Assembly: GCA_002282015.1 (NCBI GenBank)
Contig: NCIJ01000007.1
Coordinates: forward strand, 1 to 51,289
Source of the DNA: Sulfuricurvum sp. 17-40-25
GTDB lineage: Bacteria; Campylobacterota; Campylobacteria; Campylobacterales; Sulfurimonadaceae
Direction of reading: 5' to 3'
Length of the DNA: 51,289 bases
Shown here piece by piece: positions 17,484-26,831 of the stretch (its first letter is position 1; the number at the start of each line of letters is the position of its first letter). Both the position numbers and the translations under genes were made by a program. The notes under the pieces were generated by a model, which searched no databases, was not told the origin of the DNA, and was given only the letters and a program-made list of their open reading frames with translations.

Positions 17484-17888
17484 ATGATAGAAAATGGATG
17501 GAATCAATTTGAAATCGGAAGCGTACTTAGGCCTTTTTCCGGAGAAGTATCTGATGTATCAGTTATACAACCCGAAGATCGTCTCTACTCTGCATCTAAT
17601 TCGTTTAGTGTAAGTGTAGCTGATTGGCGTATTGAGAAACCTTTGTTCAAAAAAGAGCTCTGCATAGATTGTCAATTTTGTTGGATTTATTGTCCTGATA
17701 TGTCAATCATATCTCGTGATAAAAAAATGATCGGTGTTGACTATGATCACTGTAAAGGATGTGGAATCTGCGTTCAGGTTTGTCCCACTACTCCTAAAGC
17801 GCTACTTATGTTTCCTGAACAAGCAGACGAAGAGATCGAATTAGCTCAATGGCCTAAAAAAGAAACACAAGAAACAAAGGAAAACTAA
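17484..17888 (+). CDS. porD: Pyruvate:ferredoxin oxidoreductase, delta (ferredoxin-like) subunit
   Basis: 134 residues with two [4Fe-4S] motifs in the C-terminal half: CIDCQFCWIYCPD and CKGCGICVQVCPTTP. It carries electrons between external ferredoxin or flavodoxin and the catalytic beta subunit. The 50-residue N-terminal extension is typical of the four-subunit enzyme in this group. Its TAA overlaps the porA ATG by one base (TAATG), so synthesis of delta and alpha is coupled. Confidence 0.94.
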   Translation: MIENGWNQFEIGSVLRPFSGEVSDVSVIQPEDRLYSASNSFSVSVADWRIEKPLFKKELCIDCQFCWIYCPDMSIISRDKKMIGVDYDHCKGCGICVQVCPTTPKALLMFPEQADEEIELAQWPKKETQETKEN

Positions 17889-19108
17889 TGGCTGATATAT
17901 TCGAATTACGTGATTATGAAGTATGGGACGGAAACATGGCAGCAAGCCATGCATTACGCCAAGCACAGGTTGATGTTGTTGCAGCATACCCCATAACCCC
18001 TTCTACTCCTATCGTAGAAAATTATGGAAATTTTATGGCAAACGGCTATATTGATGGCGAATACATTCTAGCAGAATCCGAGCATGGTGCAATGTCATGC
18101 TGTATAGGTGCATCAGCAGCTGGTGGACGTGTTGCAACAGCAACAAGTTCACAAGGATTCGCGTTAATGCTTGAAACACTTTATTCTGCATCTGGGATGC
18201 GACTCCCGATCATACTCAATGTCGTTAACCGTGCTATAGGTGCCCCACTTAATGTGAATGGAGACCACTCGGATATGTACATGGGACGCGATAGCGGCTG
18301 GATTCAAATTGATTGCTATAATCCGCAAGATGTATACGATATGAATCTTCTTGCATTCCGTGTTTCAGAAGATCATGATATTCGTCTTCCGACTATGGTA
18401 CACCAAGATGGGTTTATGACATCTCATACTGCACAGAGAGTAAAAACACTTTCGGATGATGTAGCGTATAACTTCATCGGTGAATTTAAACCGATGAATG
18501 ACATGCTGGATTTAGACCATCCAGTCACCCATGGGGTTCAAACAGAAGAAGATTGGCACTTCGAACACAAAGCCCGTCAACATCATGCTCTTATGAGTGC
18601 TGTTATACCAAAAATTCAAGAGGCATTCGATGAGCTAAAAGTATTAAGCGGCCGTCAATACAACATCGTAGAAAGCTACAATATGAATGATGCTGAAGTA
18701 GCCATTGTTTGTATGGGTTCATCCGTAGAGACTGCCCTTGAAGTCTCTAATGAACTCTTAGCAAAAGGCATCAAGGCTGGTGTCGTTGGTATTCGCGTAT
18801 TTCGTCCATTTCCTCTTGTAGAAATTGCCGATGCACTTAAGAGCTGCAAGGCGATTGCTACACTTGATCGTTCAAGCCCAAATGGTACGGTTGGCGCACT
18901 GTTCAATGAAATTGCAGGAGCATTATTTAATACAAATACCCATGCGGTACTAACCAACTATATTTATGGTCTGGGCGGACGTGATTTGACAAAAGCCAGT
19001 CTACATACAATATATCGCGAACTTGAATCCAACGCTGAAAGTGGTAATGTAACTACCCCACTGCAACAATTTATCGGTCTTCGTGGGCCAAAACTTTCAT
19101 TTTTTTAA
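17888..19108 (+). CDS. porA: Pyruvate:ferredoxin oxidoreductase, alpha subunit
   Basis: 406 residues. The N-terminal domain has AAYPITPSTPIVE, the conserved thiamine-pyrimidine-binding and substrate region of the alpha chain, followed by the AESEHGAMSCCIGASAAGGR segment and ATSSQGF. The C-terminal transketolase-like domain includes GVVGIRVFRPFP. With beta it forms the active site for the reversible conversion of pyruvate and CoA to acetyl-CoA, CO2 and reduced ferredoxin. Full length and intact. Close similarity to the Helicobacter-type pyruvate enzyme argues against the 2-oxoglutarate version, though I cannot exclude it without alignment. Confidence 0.93.
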   Translation: MADIFELRDYEVWDGNMAASHALRQAQVDVVAAYPITPSTPIVENYGNFMANGYIDGEYILAESEHGAMSCCIGASAAGGRVATATSSQGFALMLETLYSASGMRLPIILNVVNRAIGAPLNVNGDHSDMYMGRDSGWIQIDCYNPQDVYDMNLLAFRVSEDHDIRLPTMVHQDGFMTSHTAQRVKTLSDDVAYNFIGEFKPMNDMLDLDHPVTHGVQTEEDWHFEHKARQHHALMSAVIPKIQEAFDELKVLSGRQYNIVESYNMNDAEVAIVCMGSSVETALEVSNELLAKGIKAGVVGIRVFRPFPLVEIADALKSCKAIATLDRSSPNGTVGALFNEIAGALFNTNTHAVLTNYIYGLGGRDLTKASLHTIYRELESNAESGNVTTPLQQFIGLRGPKLSFF

Positions 19109-19117
19109 GGAGAACAA

Positions 19118-20071
19118 GTGTCACAAGTAAAAACAAAAAATCTAAAAAATTTTTCAACATCAGCAGACCGTTTTGAAGGATCAAATCTTCTTTGTCCTGG
19201 ATGTGCTCACTCCATTATTGTCCGTGAAGTATTAAATGCAACCAATGATCATTTAATTCTTGGAGCATCAACGGGATGTCTCGAAGTATGTACAGCAGTC
19301 TATCCACACACTTCTTGGGATGTTTCTTGGATCCACATCGGTTTCGAGAATGGTTCCTCTGCCATAGCAGGGGCTGAAGCAATGCATAAAGCACTTAAAA
19401 ATAAAGGGCGCTTGAAGCAACCTGATCTTACACCAAAATTTGTAACGTTCGGTGGAGACGGTGCAACCTATGATATTGGCTTTCAATGGATTTCCGGATG
19501 TTTTGAACGTGGGCATAATATGATGTACGTGTGTTTGGATAACGAAGTGTACGCAAATACGGGTGGACAACGTTCCTCATCCACACCCATTGGGGCATCA
19601 GCGTCGACAACTCCTGCAGGTCGTATAAGCTATGGTGAAAAACGAAATAAAAAAGACATAATGGCGATTATGGCGGCACATGGTGCACCGTATGTGGCAC
19701 AAGTCGCTCCAAATAAATGGAGAGATATGGTTGCAAAAGTCCAAAAAGGGTTTTCAATCGAGGGACCCGTATTTATTAATGCAATGTCGGCATGTACCAC
19801 AGAGTGGAAATTTGCTCCAGAAGACACCATCGCTATCTCCGATTTAGCAACGGAATCCTTGGTTTTTCCATTATATGAAATAATTGACGGAACCAAACTT
19901 AATATTACATACCGTCCTAAAAATGTTCTTCCAGTGCGTGACTACCTAGGTGCGCAAGGGCGATTCAAACATCTTTTCACTAAACAGTACGAGTATATTA
20001 TTGATGAGTGGCAGTCACGTGTTGATGCAAAATGGGAATACCTTCAGCGCCGAGAAGATGCTTGTGTTTAA
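19118..20071 (+). CDS. porB: Pyruvate:ferredoxin oxidoreductase, beta subunit
   Basis: 317 residues starting at a GTG with AGGAG 6 bases upstream. The thiamine diphosphate motif is clear: GDGATYDIGF through DNEVYANTGGQ. CPGC near the N-terminus, a Cys in STGCLEVC and one in SACTTEW provide the ligands for the proximal [4Fe-4S] cluster. It is the catalytic chain of the complex and the last gene of porCDAB. The next gene is convergent. Confidence 0.94.
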   Translation: MSQVKTKNLKNFSTSADRFEGSNLLCPGCAHSIIVREVLNATNDHLILGASTGCLEVCTAVYPHTSWDVSWIHIGFENGSSAIAGAEAMHKALKNKGRLKQPDLTPKFVTFGGDGATYDIGFQWISGCFERGHNMMYVCLDNEVYANTGGQRSSSTPIGASASTTPAGRISYGEKRNKKDIMAIMAAHGAPYVAQVAPNKWRDMVAKVQKGFSIEGPVFINAMSACTTEWKFAPEDTIAISDLATESLVFPLYEIIDGTKLNITYRPKNVLPVRDYLGAQGRFKHLFTKQYEYIIDEWQSRVDAKWEYLQRREDACV

Positions 20072-20151
20072 TATTAACACTTTTTAGCCTTCTACTTGGA
20101 AGATGTATTCCCTCATACCTGACTGCACTTGAATGACTATAGAACTTGGTG

Positions 20152-21957
20152 TTAATTAGATTCTAGTAGTCTGGTATGAAATTTAACACTTAAATTTCCA
20201 CCCTCACGCTTTGCTTCATTCATAGCTAAACGTGCATATGCCAAACACTGTGCAATATCTTTGTGCTGCTGTGGAAATATTGCCGTACCAATACGCATCG
20301 TCTTAATGAAACCACTTGAATGTGCTTTGAGTTTTTTATTGGCAAAAAGGGAACGTATTTTTTCCCCGACATTATTAACATGTAAAGGATCACAGTCATA
20401 GAGTAAAACGGCAAACTCATCCCCTGAGATACGCGCGATAACATCACTCTCACGTAAAGAATCTAAAAGTGTTCGTCCAATTATGCGAATCGTTTCATCT
20501 CCCACTTTTTCCCCATACACATCATTTATCGTCGTGAAGTCATCCACATTCATAATCATAACACCATAAGGTATTGCTGTACGCTTGGATTCCTTTACGA
20601 TCATAAACATACGCTCTAATAAAAAGTTCTTTGTATACAGCCCACTCAGAGGATCGATGCGCTGTAGCTTTACAATATCCTCATGCATTTGATGATGTGC
20701 AATTTCTCCTCGAATAGCCTGAAGCGTTTCATTCACTATATGCGTATTGGAACAAACGCCATTGAGCATACTTTTTTTATCACTTACCATAGATACCACA
20801 AAAGTAGATCCACTGTTAATAGTATAGGGGACACATACATAATGTTCATTTGGGCTTATCATTTTAGGACAGATACCGTCTGGCATAGAGGAATCTACTA
20901 TTTCACCTGTTCTAGCAGCTCGGCATCCGCTTTGTGCATCGCATAAAATTACTTTCTTTTCATATACAATTTGTGTTTCTTCAGAAAGAGGGTTATACGT
21001 AATCAAATTAACGTCATCTATTTTAAATTTATCCGAAAAATGATGCGCAATATGGACGTAAGCTTCACTTGCATTGGCATCACGCTGAAGGGTATGTGTA
21101 AAAGTAGCTATATCATTCAAACGTGCACTTCCATCACTTAATGCCTGAAGAGGGTCATCTTCACTGTTTATTTGAATAATATCGGATAAATTTTCTTGAA
21201 TAGTTACCAGTGATGTTTCAAATTTTTCTATTAATCTATTCAATGCCTTAGCATCATTATCATCACTTAACTCATCTGGAATACGCGCACTTAAATCTCC
21301 ATTTTGTGCCAAGCGTGCGCATCTACCCATTGCATCAAAACGATCAAAATAGATAAGTACTTTTTTGTATAGAAAGAAGACCATTCCTCCAAAAAGTACC
21401 ACCAATAACAAAGAACCGATAATAATATTTCGATAACTTAAAGCCTTAAGATCATTTGCCTTCATCTCAACAGAAATGACTCCCAGCGTATCCCCAGCCT
21501 TAACATCATGGCAGCTTAGACAATCAAGTTTTCCATTAGCAGTTGCTTTGTAGGGCATCGATAAACGTACCGTGGCATCTTCAAATATCCCTCCGGTACT
21601 TTCAATAACCGTTTCACCACTCTCCAAAACGGATTTATCAATCCCGTCGCGAGCATCTTCTCCAAAGGGACCTTTACCGTATTGGTGGGATACTTTTGAA
21701 GAACGCACTAGCCACAACTGTTTCATGTTTTCTAAAGCAGTGACTTGATTAATAAACACATCACGCTGATCCATGGTTCCAGAAACCATATGGGCTGTAA
21801 GCCCGGCTTCAATAACCTTGGCTGTTGATAGGGCTTGTGATTCAGCACTTTTCGCTGATGCATTGCGTAAATCAACTATGCTATTGTAAAAAATGGCAAC
21901 AAATAAAAGTAGTAAGGAAGAGAACAAGAGGAAAGAAATTTTCGTTTTTAATTTCAT
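20152..21957 (-). CDS. Membrane diguanylate cyclase with periplasmic haem-binding sensor, paralogue of 12529-14370
   Basis: 601 residues with the same layout as the other copy: membrane helix (5-25), periplasmic domain with one CLSCH haem site (Cys146, Cys149, His150), second helix (about 178-198), HAMP-like linker, cysteine-bearing GAF-like domain, and GGDEF domain. The active-site loop is SGDEF, a variant usually still active, and the RxxD inhibition site RESD is present. The shared periplasmic pattern includes GLTAHMV, LWxVRS and RDxID. Divergence between copies is greatest in the linker, so the pair is not a recent duplication. AAGGG lies upstream of the ATG. Confidence 0.87.
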   Translation of the reverse strand: MKLKTKISFLLFSSLLLLFVAIFYNSIVDLRNASAKSAESQALSTAKVIEAGLTAHMVSGTMDQRDVFINQVTALENMKQLWLVRSSKVSHQYGKGPFGEDARDGIDKSVLESGETVIESTGGIFEDATVRLSMPYKATANGKLDCLSCHDVKAGDTLGVISVEMKANDLKALSYRNIIIGSLLLVVLFGGMVFFLYKKVLIYFDRFDAMGRCARLAQNGDLSARIPDELSDDNDAKALNRLIEKFETSLVTIQENLSDIIQINSEDDPLQALSDGSARLNDIATFTHTLQRDANASEAYVHIAHHFSDKFKIDDVNLITYNPLSEETQIVYEKKVILCDAQSGCRAARTGEIVDSSMPDGICPKMISPNEHYVCVPYTINSGSTFVVSMVSDKKSMLNGVCSNTHIVNETLQAIRGEIAHHQMHEDIVKLQRIDPLSGLYTKNFLLERMFMIVKESKRTAIPYGVMIMNVDDFTTINDVYGEKVGDETIRIIGRTLLDSLRESDVIARISGDEFAVLLYDCDPLHVNNVGEKIRSLFANKKLKAHSSGFIKTMRIGTAIFPQQHKDIAQCLAYARLAMNEAKREGGNLSVKFHTRLLESN

Positions 21958-22022
21958 AAATAATTACCCTTCATAAAGAAGGGTAGATTATAAACGTTTT
22001 AAAATAAATTTTGGGTAAAAGC

Positions 22023-23201
22023 TTAGTGACAGCCACATCCAGTACCACAACTTTCACCGCTAGAAGCAGGTGCTTCTTGCTTTGGAGCCGCTGCTGCTGT
22101 TGAACATGCAGATACACCTGGAGGTGTATTTGGTTGAATCGCCTGATTGTCAACTCCGCCCTCTGCATTGATCTTTTCAATTGCTGCCCAGATATCTTCT
22201 GCCGCTTTCATATAACGCTTTGCAGTCTCTGATGTTGGTACACAGTAAGTAACCGGTTTACCTTCATCTCCACCCGTACGAATAGATGGTTCAATAGGAA
22301 TTTGTGCCAAAATAGTAGTATCAAACTCTTTAGCCATAGCATCACAGGTGCCTTTTCCAAAGATGTCATATTCTACGCCAGTATCCGGAGCAATAAATCC
22401 AGACATATTCTCAACAATACCTGCAATTGGAATGTTTAATTTTTGGAACATATTCAAACTACGACGTGAATCATCCAATGCTACTTGTTGTGGCGTTGTT
22501 ACTGTAATACCTACAGTAACCGGAACACCTTGCGCCAATGTCAATTGTGCATCACCCGTACCCGGAGGCATATCGATAACAAGACAATCTAAATCTGACC
22601 ACATAATATCGCGCAAGAACTGCTCAATTGCTTTCATGATCATAGCACCACGCCAGATGAGCGCTTGCCCCTCGTCCATCAATGAGCCCATAGACATCAT
22701 CTCAACACCATATATCTTGATTGGAAGGACTTTATTGCCAACAACTTCTGGCTTCATTCCCTCAACACCTAACATACGAGGAATATTAGGTCCATAGATA
22801 TCTGCATCTAAAAGACCTACTTTTTTCCCTTGCATTGCAAGTGCGATAGCAAGGTTAACCGATGTAGTCGATTTACCAACCCCACCCTTACCTGAACTTA
22901 CCATGATAAAGTTTTTAACCTGTGGAGCCAGGTTTTTACCCTTAGAAGAGCTCTCTTTTGGCATTTTAGGTGCTTGAACGTTGATAACTACATCAGATGC
23001 CCCTGCACTTTTAAGAGCAGTTGTTGCTTCTGTTGTGATTTGCTGAGCCACTTCTGCTGCACTTGAAGTAATATCAACAGTAACGTTGACATTTTTACCC
23101 TCAATTTTGATTTCTTTTACAAATCCAAATGCAACGATATCCTTAGAGAATCCAGGATAAGTTACTTTCGACAATGCTGATTTTACAATTTCTTCTGTCA
23201 T
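22023..23201 (-). CDS. mrp: Mrp/NBP35-family iron-sulfur carrier ATPase with cysteine-rich tail
   Basis: 392 residues: an N-terminal MIP18/DUF59 domain (1-78), then a deviant Walker A P-loop SGKGGVGKS (about 103-111) and the conserved QLTLAQGVPVTVG region. The family binds and hands over [4Fe-4S] clusters at a dimer interface. Here the usual CxxC after VENMS is missing (the segment reads SGFIAPDTG), while a low-complexity Ala/Pro/Gln linker ends in ESCGTGCGCH, three cysteines and a terminal histidine. The tail may take over cluster or metal binding. AAGGA precedes the ATG. It follows thiC after 18 bases; thiC itself needs a [4Fe-4S] cluster. Confidence 0.9.
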   Translation of the reverse strand: MTEEIVKSALSKVTYPGFSKDIVAFGFVKEIKIEGKNVNVTVDITSSAAEVAQQITTEATTALKSAGASDVVINVQAPKMPKESSSKGKNLAPQVKNFIMVSSGKGGVGKSTTSVNLAIALAMQGKKVGLLDADIYGPNIPRMLGVEGMKPEVVGNKVLPIKIYGVEMMSMGSLMDEGQALIWRGAMIMKAIEQFLRDIMWSDLDCLVIDMPPGTGDAQLTLAQGVPVTVGITVTTPQQVALDDSRRSLNMFQKLNIPIAGIVENMSGFIAPDTGVEYDIFGKGTCDAMAKEFDTTILAQIPIEPSIRTGGDEGKPVTYCVPTSETAKRYMKAAEDIWAAIEKINAEGGVDNQAIQPNTPPGVSACSTAAAAPKQEAPASSGESCGTGCGCH

Positions 23202-23219
23202 ATTATTTCCTTAAAATAT

Positions 23220-24599
23220 TTAGTCTACTAAAGCAGCGTTTTTCTCTTCTTCTGCAATCCACGCCATTGATTCTGGATTATCCATAATCTGCTGTGTAAT
23301 TTTGTAACTACAAAACTTCGGTCCGCACATGGAACAAAACTCTGCATCTTTGAAAACATCCTGAGGTAATGTCTCATCATGGTACTCACGAGCACGCTCA
23401 GAATCCAGTGAAAGTTCAAATTGCTTGTTCCAGTCAAACGTATAACGAGCATCACTCATCTCATCATCGATATCACGGGCACCTTTACGTCCACGTGCGA
23501 TATCCGCTGCGTGAGCTGCGATTTTATACGCGATAATCCCGTTACGAACGTCTTCAGCATTTGGCAAGCCCAAGTGCTCTTTGGGCGTGACGTAACACAG
23601 CATAGAAGCTCCATGCCATCCACCTACAGCCGCACCAATTGCAGAACTGATATGGTCATATCCAGCTGCAATATCCGTTACCAGTGGCCCAAGAATATAA
23701 AATGGTGCTTCGTGACAGTATTCACGCTGGATTTTCATGTTACGCTCGATTTGATTGAGAGGAACGTGTCCTGGACCCTCGATCATAACCTGTACATTTT
23801 TCTCCCACGCACGCAGTGTCAATTCTCCTAGAACTTTAAGCTCGCTTAGCTGTGCGTCATCAGAAGCATCCGCTAAACAACCCGGGCGAAGAGAATCACC
23901 AAGTGATAGCGATACGTCATAACGTGCACAGATATCCAAGATATCATCAAACGCTGTATAAAATGGATTTTCACGGTGATAATGCATCATCCATGCAGCC
24001 ATAAGTGAACCGCCACGACTGACGATTCCCATTTTACGTTTTGCTACTTTTGGCATCGTTGAAAGCAAGAATCCAGCATGAATAGTGAAATAACTAACAC
24101 CTTGCTGCGCCTGACGCTCTAAAACTTCCAGCATTTTGTCAATACTCATGTCTTCAATTTTGTTACCCACATCATGCAGAATCTGATAAATAGGCACTGT
24201 ACCAATAGGAATCTTTGAGTTACCGATAACCGCACGGCGAATCTCATCCAAGTCTCCACCTGTTGAAAGGTCCATTGCCGTATCGGCTTTGTAATGTTGA
24301 GAAACTTGAATTTTTTCAATTTCACCTTGTACATCTGACGCAATAGCCGATGAACCAATATTAGCATTGATTTTACAACGAACAGCAATTCCGATCGCCA
24401 TTGGCTCAAGGTTTGCATGTTTAACGTTTGCCGGAATAATCAATCTTCCACGAGCTATTTCACTGCGAATTAGCTCAGGATCCAGATCTTCAATCTTTGC
24501 TATGTACTCCATCTCTTCTGTGATAATGCCTTGTTTGGCATAATACATTTGAGTAGGAGTAGCATCGTTTTTTCGTTTAGTGACCCATTCTGTTCTCAT
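23220..24599 (-). CDS. thiC: Phosphomethylpyrimidine synthase
   Basis: Radical SAM enzyme that turns aminoimidazole ribotide into hydroxymethylpyrimidine phosphate for thiamine. Diagnostic features are MCGPKFCS near the C-terminus (non-canonical radical SAM cluster, CxxCxxxxC), the [13 protein letters not shown] segment and [16 protein letters not shown]. The start is placed at the ATG at 24599, with AAGGAG 6 bases upstream, giving 459 residues; an ATG 21 bases earlier lies on the far side of that ribosome site. No TPP riboswitch sequence is recognisable upstream. Thiamine diphosphate is the cofactor of the porCDAB enzyme nearby. Confidence 0.96.
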   Translation of the reverse strand: MRTEWVTKRKNDATPTQMYYAKQGIITEEMEYIAKIEDLDPELIRSEIARGRLIIPANVKHANLEPMAIGIAVRCKINANIGSSAIASDVQGEIEKIQVSQHYKADTAMDLSTGGDLDEIRRAVIGNSKIPIGTVPIYQILHDVGNKIEDMSIDKMLEVLERQAQQGVSYFTIHAGFLLSTMPKVAKRKMGIVSRGGSLMAAWMMHYHRENPFYTAFDDILDICARYDVSLSLGDSLRPGCLADASDDAQLSELKVLGELTLRAWEKNVQVMIEGPGHVPLNQIERNMKIQREYCHEAPFYILGPLVTDIAAGYDHISSAIGAAVGGWHGASMLCYVTPKEHLGLPNAEDVRNGIIAYKIAAHAADIARGRKGARDIDDEMSDARYTFDWNKQFELSLDSERAREYHDETLPQDVFKDAEFCSMCGPKFCSYKITQQIMDNPESMAWIAEEEKNAALVD

Positions 24600-24691
24600 A
24601 TTCTCTCCTTGGTCTTGCATAAAGCTATAGTGGACTTATAAATGATAGCCCCTAAAAGGGTCTTATCGGTTTCAATGTATATTAAAAATTT

Positions 24692-24736
24692 CAAGAACTT
24701 TTAGGAAAACTAATATCACCTTTATATATGTTCTTG
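24692..24736. repeat. Inverted repeat in the thiC-ispDF divergent gap
   Basis: CAAGAAC (24692-24698) and GTTCTTG (24730-24736) are exact inverted copies 31 bases apart, in the 226-base region between the divergent thiC and ispDF genes. The rest of that gap is AT-rich with several TATAAT-like boxes. A role in regulation is possible but unproven. Confidence 0.35.
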
Positions 24737-24786
24737 CTATCTTATATAATTTAACACAAACAAGATAAAAAAAAGCTTTTCGAGTG

Positions 24787-24792
24787 TATAAT
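24787..24792 (+). promoter_or_regulatory. -10 box of ispDF
   Basis: GTGTATAATTTCG contains a perfect TATAAT 33 bases before the TTG start of ispDF. A second TATAAT lies at 24745-24750. Confidence 0.5.
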
Positions 24793-24825
24793 TTCGTAAC
24801 AGTTATGTAAAATATAGGATATAAA

Positions 24826-25947
24826 TTGTCTGATTTGACACTTATTCTTCTCGCAGCGGGTAATTCTAGTCGTTTCAAAGTCCCCGTTAAAAAGCAATGG
24901 CTACGAATTGGTCATGATCCGCTTTGGTTGTTTGTTACCAATCGTATCACCAAAATGGTCTCTTTCGCGAACGTTATCGTCGTTGCTCATCCTGAGGAAC
25001 TGCCATTTATGCGATCAATGTGTGATATTACCCTTGTAGCTGGTGGATCAACACGCCAAGACTCTTTACGTAATGCGCTTTCACAAGTAGATACCCCTTA
25101 TGTGCTTGTGAGTGATATTGCCAGAGCCTGTATTGATTCTACTGTATTAACACGTCTTATTACTGCCCGTGAGCTAGCTGATTGTATCGTACCGACATTA
25201 GGTGTTAATGACACTATAGTGTATGGAGATGACACCATCGTACGTGAATCCATTAAACGGATACAAACTCCGCAACTGTCACGCACCACTATTCTACGCT
25301 TAGCCCTGGACACTACCCAAGAGTATACCGACGAAAGCAGTGCTATTGTTGCACATGGCGGAACACGTCATTATGTAGAAGGTGACATTCGTGCCGATAA
25401 AATCACTCGAATCGATGATCTTAGAGCCCTTGAGTGTTTAGGGTCCCCAGCGGCAATGACCTTTACAGGTAATGGATTTGACGTGCACCCTTTTGAAGAA
25501 GGTAAACAGATGGTTTTGGGAGGCGTTGAGATTGAATCTTCTTATGGATTCAAAGCCCACAGTGATGGTGATGTTGCCATACACGCTCTTATCGATGCCT
25601 TGTTGGGTGCTGCATGTATGGGAGACATTGGAATGCTCTTTCCTGATACTGATGAGGACTATAAAAACATAGACTCTAAAGTGCTGTTAACGCGGTGTGT
25701 TGAAAAAATTCATGCTTTTGGATTTGTGATTGCACATGCGGATATCACTGTTATCGCGCAAGTGCCAAAAATAGGCCCCTATAAAGAGCAAATGCGTAAA
25801 ACCCTGGCACCATTGATGGGACTTAGCCCCTCACGGTTAAATATAAAAGCGACCACAACAGAACACTTAGGGTTCATTGGACGCAAAGAAGGAGTGGGCG
25901 TAATGGCTACCGCTTCGTTACACTATTTTGATTGGATAAACGGATGA
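24826..25947 (+). CDS. ispDF: Bifunctional IspD/IspF, MEP isoprenoid pathway
   Basis: 373 residues joining 4-diphosphocytidyl-2-C-methylerythritol synthase (1-205, with LLAAGNSSRF as nucleotide-binding loop) to 2-C-methylerythritol-2,4-cyclodiphosphate synthase (210-370, with the metal-binding DVHPF, AHSDGDVAIHAL and GDIGMLFPDTD). The fusion is typical of Campylobacterota and alphaproteobacteria. The start is a TTG with AGGA 5-6 bases upstream. The stop overlaps the ATG of the regulator that follows (ATGA), the same neighbours as HP1020/HP1021 in Helicobacter pylori. Confidence 0.95.
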   Translation: MSDLTLILLAAGNSSRFKVPVKKQWLRIGHDPLWLFVTNRITKMVSFANVIVVAHPEELPFMRSMCDITLVAGGSTRQDSLRNALSQVDTPYVLVSDIARACIDSTVLTRLITARELADCIVPTLGVNDTIVYGDDTIVRESIKRIQTPQLSRTTILRLALDTTQEYTDESSAIVAHGGTRHYVEGDIRADKITRIDDLRALECLGSPAAMTFTGNGFDVHPFEEGKQMVLGGVEIESSYGFKAHSDGDVAIHALIDALLGAACMGDIGMLFPDTDEDYKNIDSKVLLTRCVEKIHAFGFVIAHADITVIAQVPKIGPYKEQMRKTLAPLMGLSPSRLNIKATTTEHLGFIGRKEGVGVMATASLHYFDWING

Positions 25948-26831
25948 ACGTATTAATAGTAGAAAATGAGATTTATCTCGCGCAAAGCATCGCTTCCAAG
26001 CTCAGCGACTTAAGCCATAACTGTGATATTAGCAGTTCAACCAAAGAAGCGCTCAAAGGGGTTCCCTATGATGTCGTTTTACTCTCAACCAACATCAGTG
26101 GACACGATATTTATCCTGTCATTGAAGCATACAAAGATGCCGTTGTTATCTTAATGGTGTCGTATGTCAGCAATGATACGGTTTCCAAACCACTAGCTGC
26201 TGGTGCAAAAGACTATATTCTCAAACCATTTATGATTGAAGAACTCATCCGTAAAATCCAACATTATCAAAACCATGAACGACTTCGTCGTCAAAATCAA
26301 ACCCATGAACGTTATTTAGCTCACCTATTTAACAGCATCAAAATTGAGGAAGATTTTGACAAGACAGAACTTCCTGTTATGATTTGCAGTGGGTATCAAA
26401 AATATGCCGATGCTTTTGCTTTTCGTTATGCTCAGCACAAAAACAAAACACTTCAATTTGTTTCTTTGAGTTCTAGCAAAGCACTACAAGATATTGCATC
26501 ATTACCCATTCACCATATTCTTTATATTACTGATTTTCAAAATTTCAAGAAAAGTGACCATAAACCTTTATTTGAGCTTTTGGAAAAACGTCAATGTATC
26601 ATTTCTACTACCGACTATATTGATCATGCTCCATTTCGTATGATTGAAGTTAAAAGCGAAAATCATCTATTTGACCAAGGTGAAATTTTACCGATCGAAG
26701 AATACGTCAAATACATCATGCTTAATTTCCAAAGCCGTTTTCCGGATACGGAACTGTCAAAAAAACTAGGTATTTCACGAAAAAGTTTATGGGAGAAAAG
26801 AAAAAAATATGGCATCGTCAAGAAAAAATAG
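25944..26831 (+). CDS. Atypical orphan response regulator, HP1021-like
   Basis: 295 residues from the ATG that overlaps the ispDF stop. A receiver domain (1-115) keeps the lysine (YILKPF) but lacks the phosphorylatable Asp: the segment VVLLSTNISG has Ser48 where Asp is expected, and the acidic pair is ENE. The C-terminus is an NtrC/Fis-type helix-turn-helix (ELSKKLGISRKSLWEKRKKYGI). Length, the Asp-to-Ser change and the ispDF neighbour match H. pylori HP1021 and C. jejuni Cj1608, phosphorylation-independent regulators linked to redox response and replication initiation. Cysteines at 27 and in MICSGY and RQCIIS could be redox-sensitive. Confidence 0.88.
   Translation: MNVLIVENEIYLAQSIASKLSDLSHNCDISSSTKEALKGVPYDVVLLSTNISGHDIYPVIEAYKDAVVILMVSYVSNDTVSKPLAAGAKDYILKPFMIEELIRKIQHYQNHERLRRQNQTHERYLAHLFNSIKIEEDFDKTELPVMICSGYQKYADAFAFRYAQHKNKTLQFVSLSSSKALQDIASLPIHHILYITDFQNFKKSDHKPLFELLEKRQCIISTTDYIDHAPFRMIEVKSENHLFDQGEILPIEEYVKYIMLNFQSRFPDTELSKKLGISRKSLWEKRKKYGIVKKK

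Noticed and set aside
20072-20151. Long inverted repeat ATTAACAC/GTGTTAAT as a terminator between porB and the cyclase
   Set aside because: The arms are about 60 bases apart and no T-run follows; too weak to call.
20152-21957. Treating the SGDEF cyclase as inactive
   Set aside because: SGDEF is a tolerated variant of the active-site loop and the RxxD site is kept, so activity is likely.
24600-24825. TPP riboswitch ahead of thiC
   Set aside because: None of the conserved TPP-aptamer segments (CUGAGA, the ACCUGAU region) is present.
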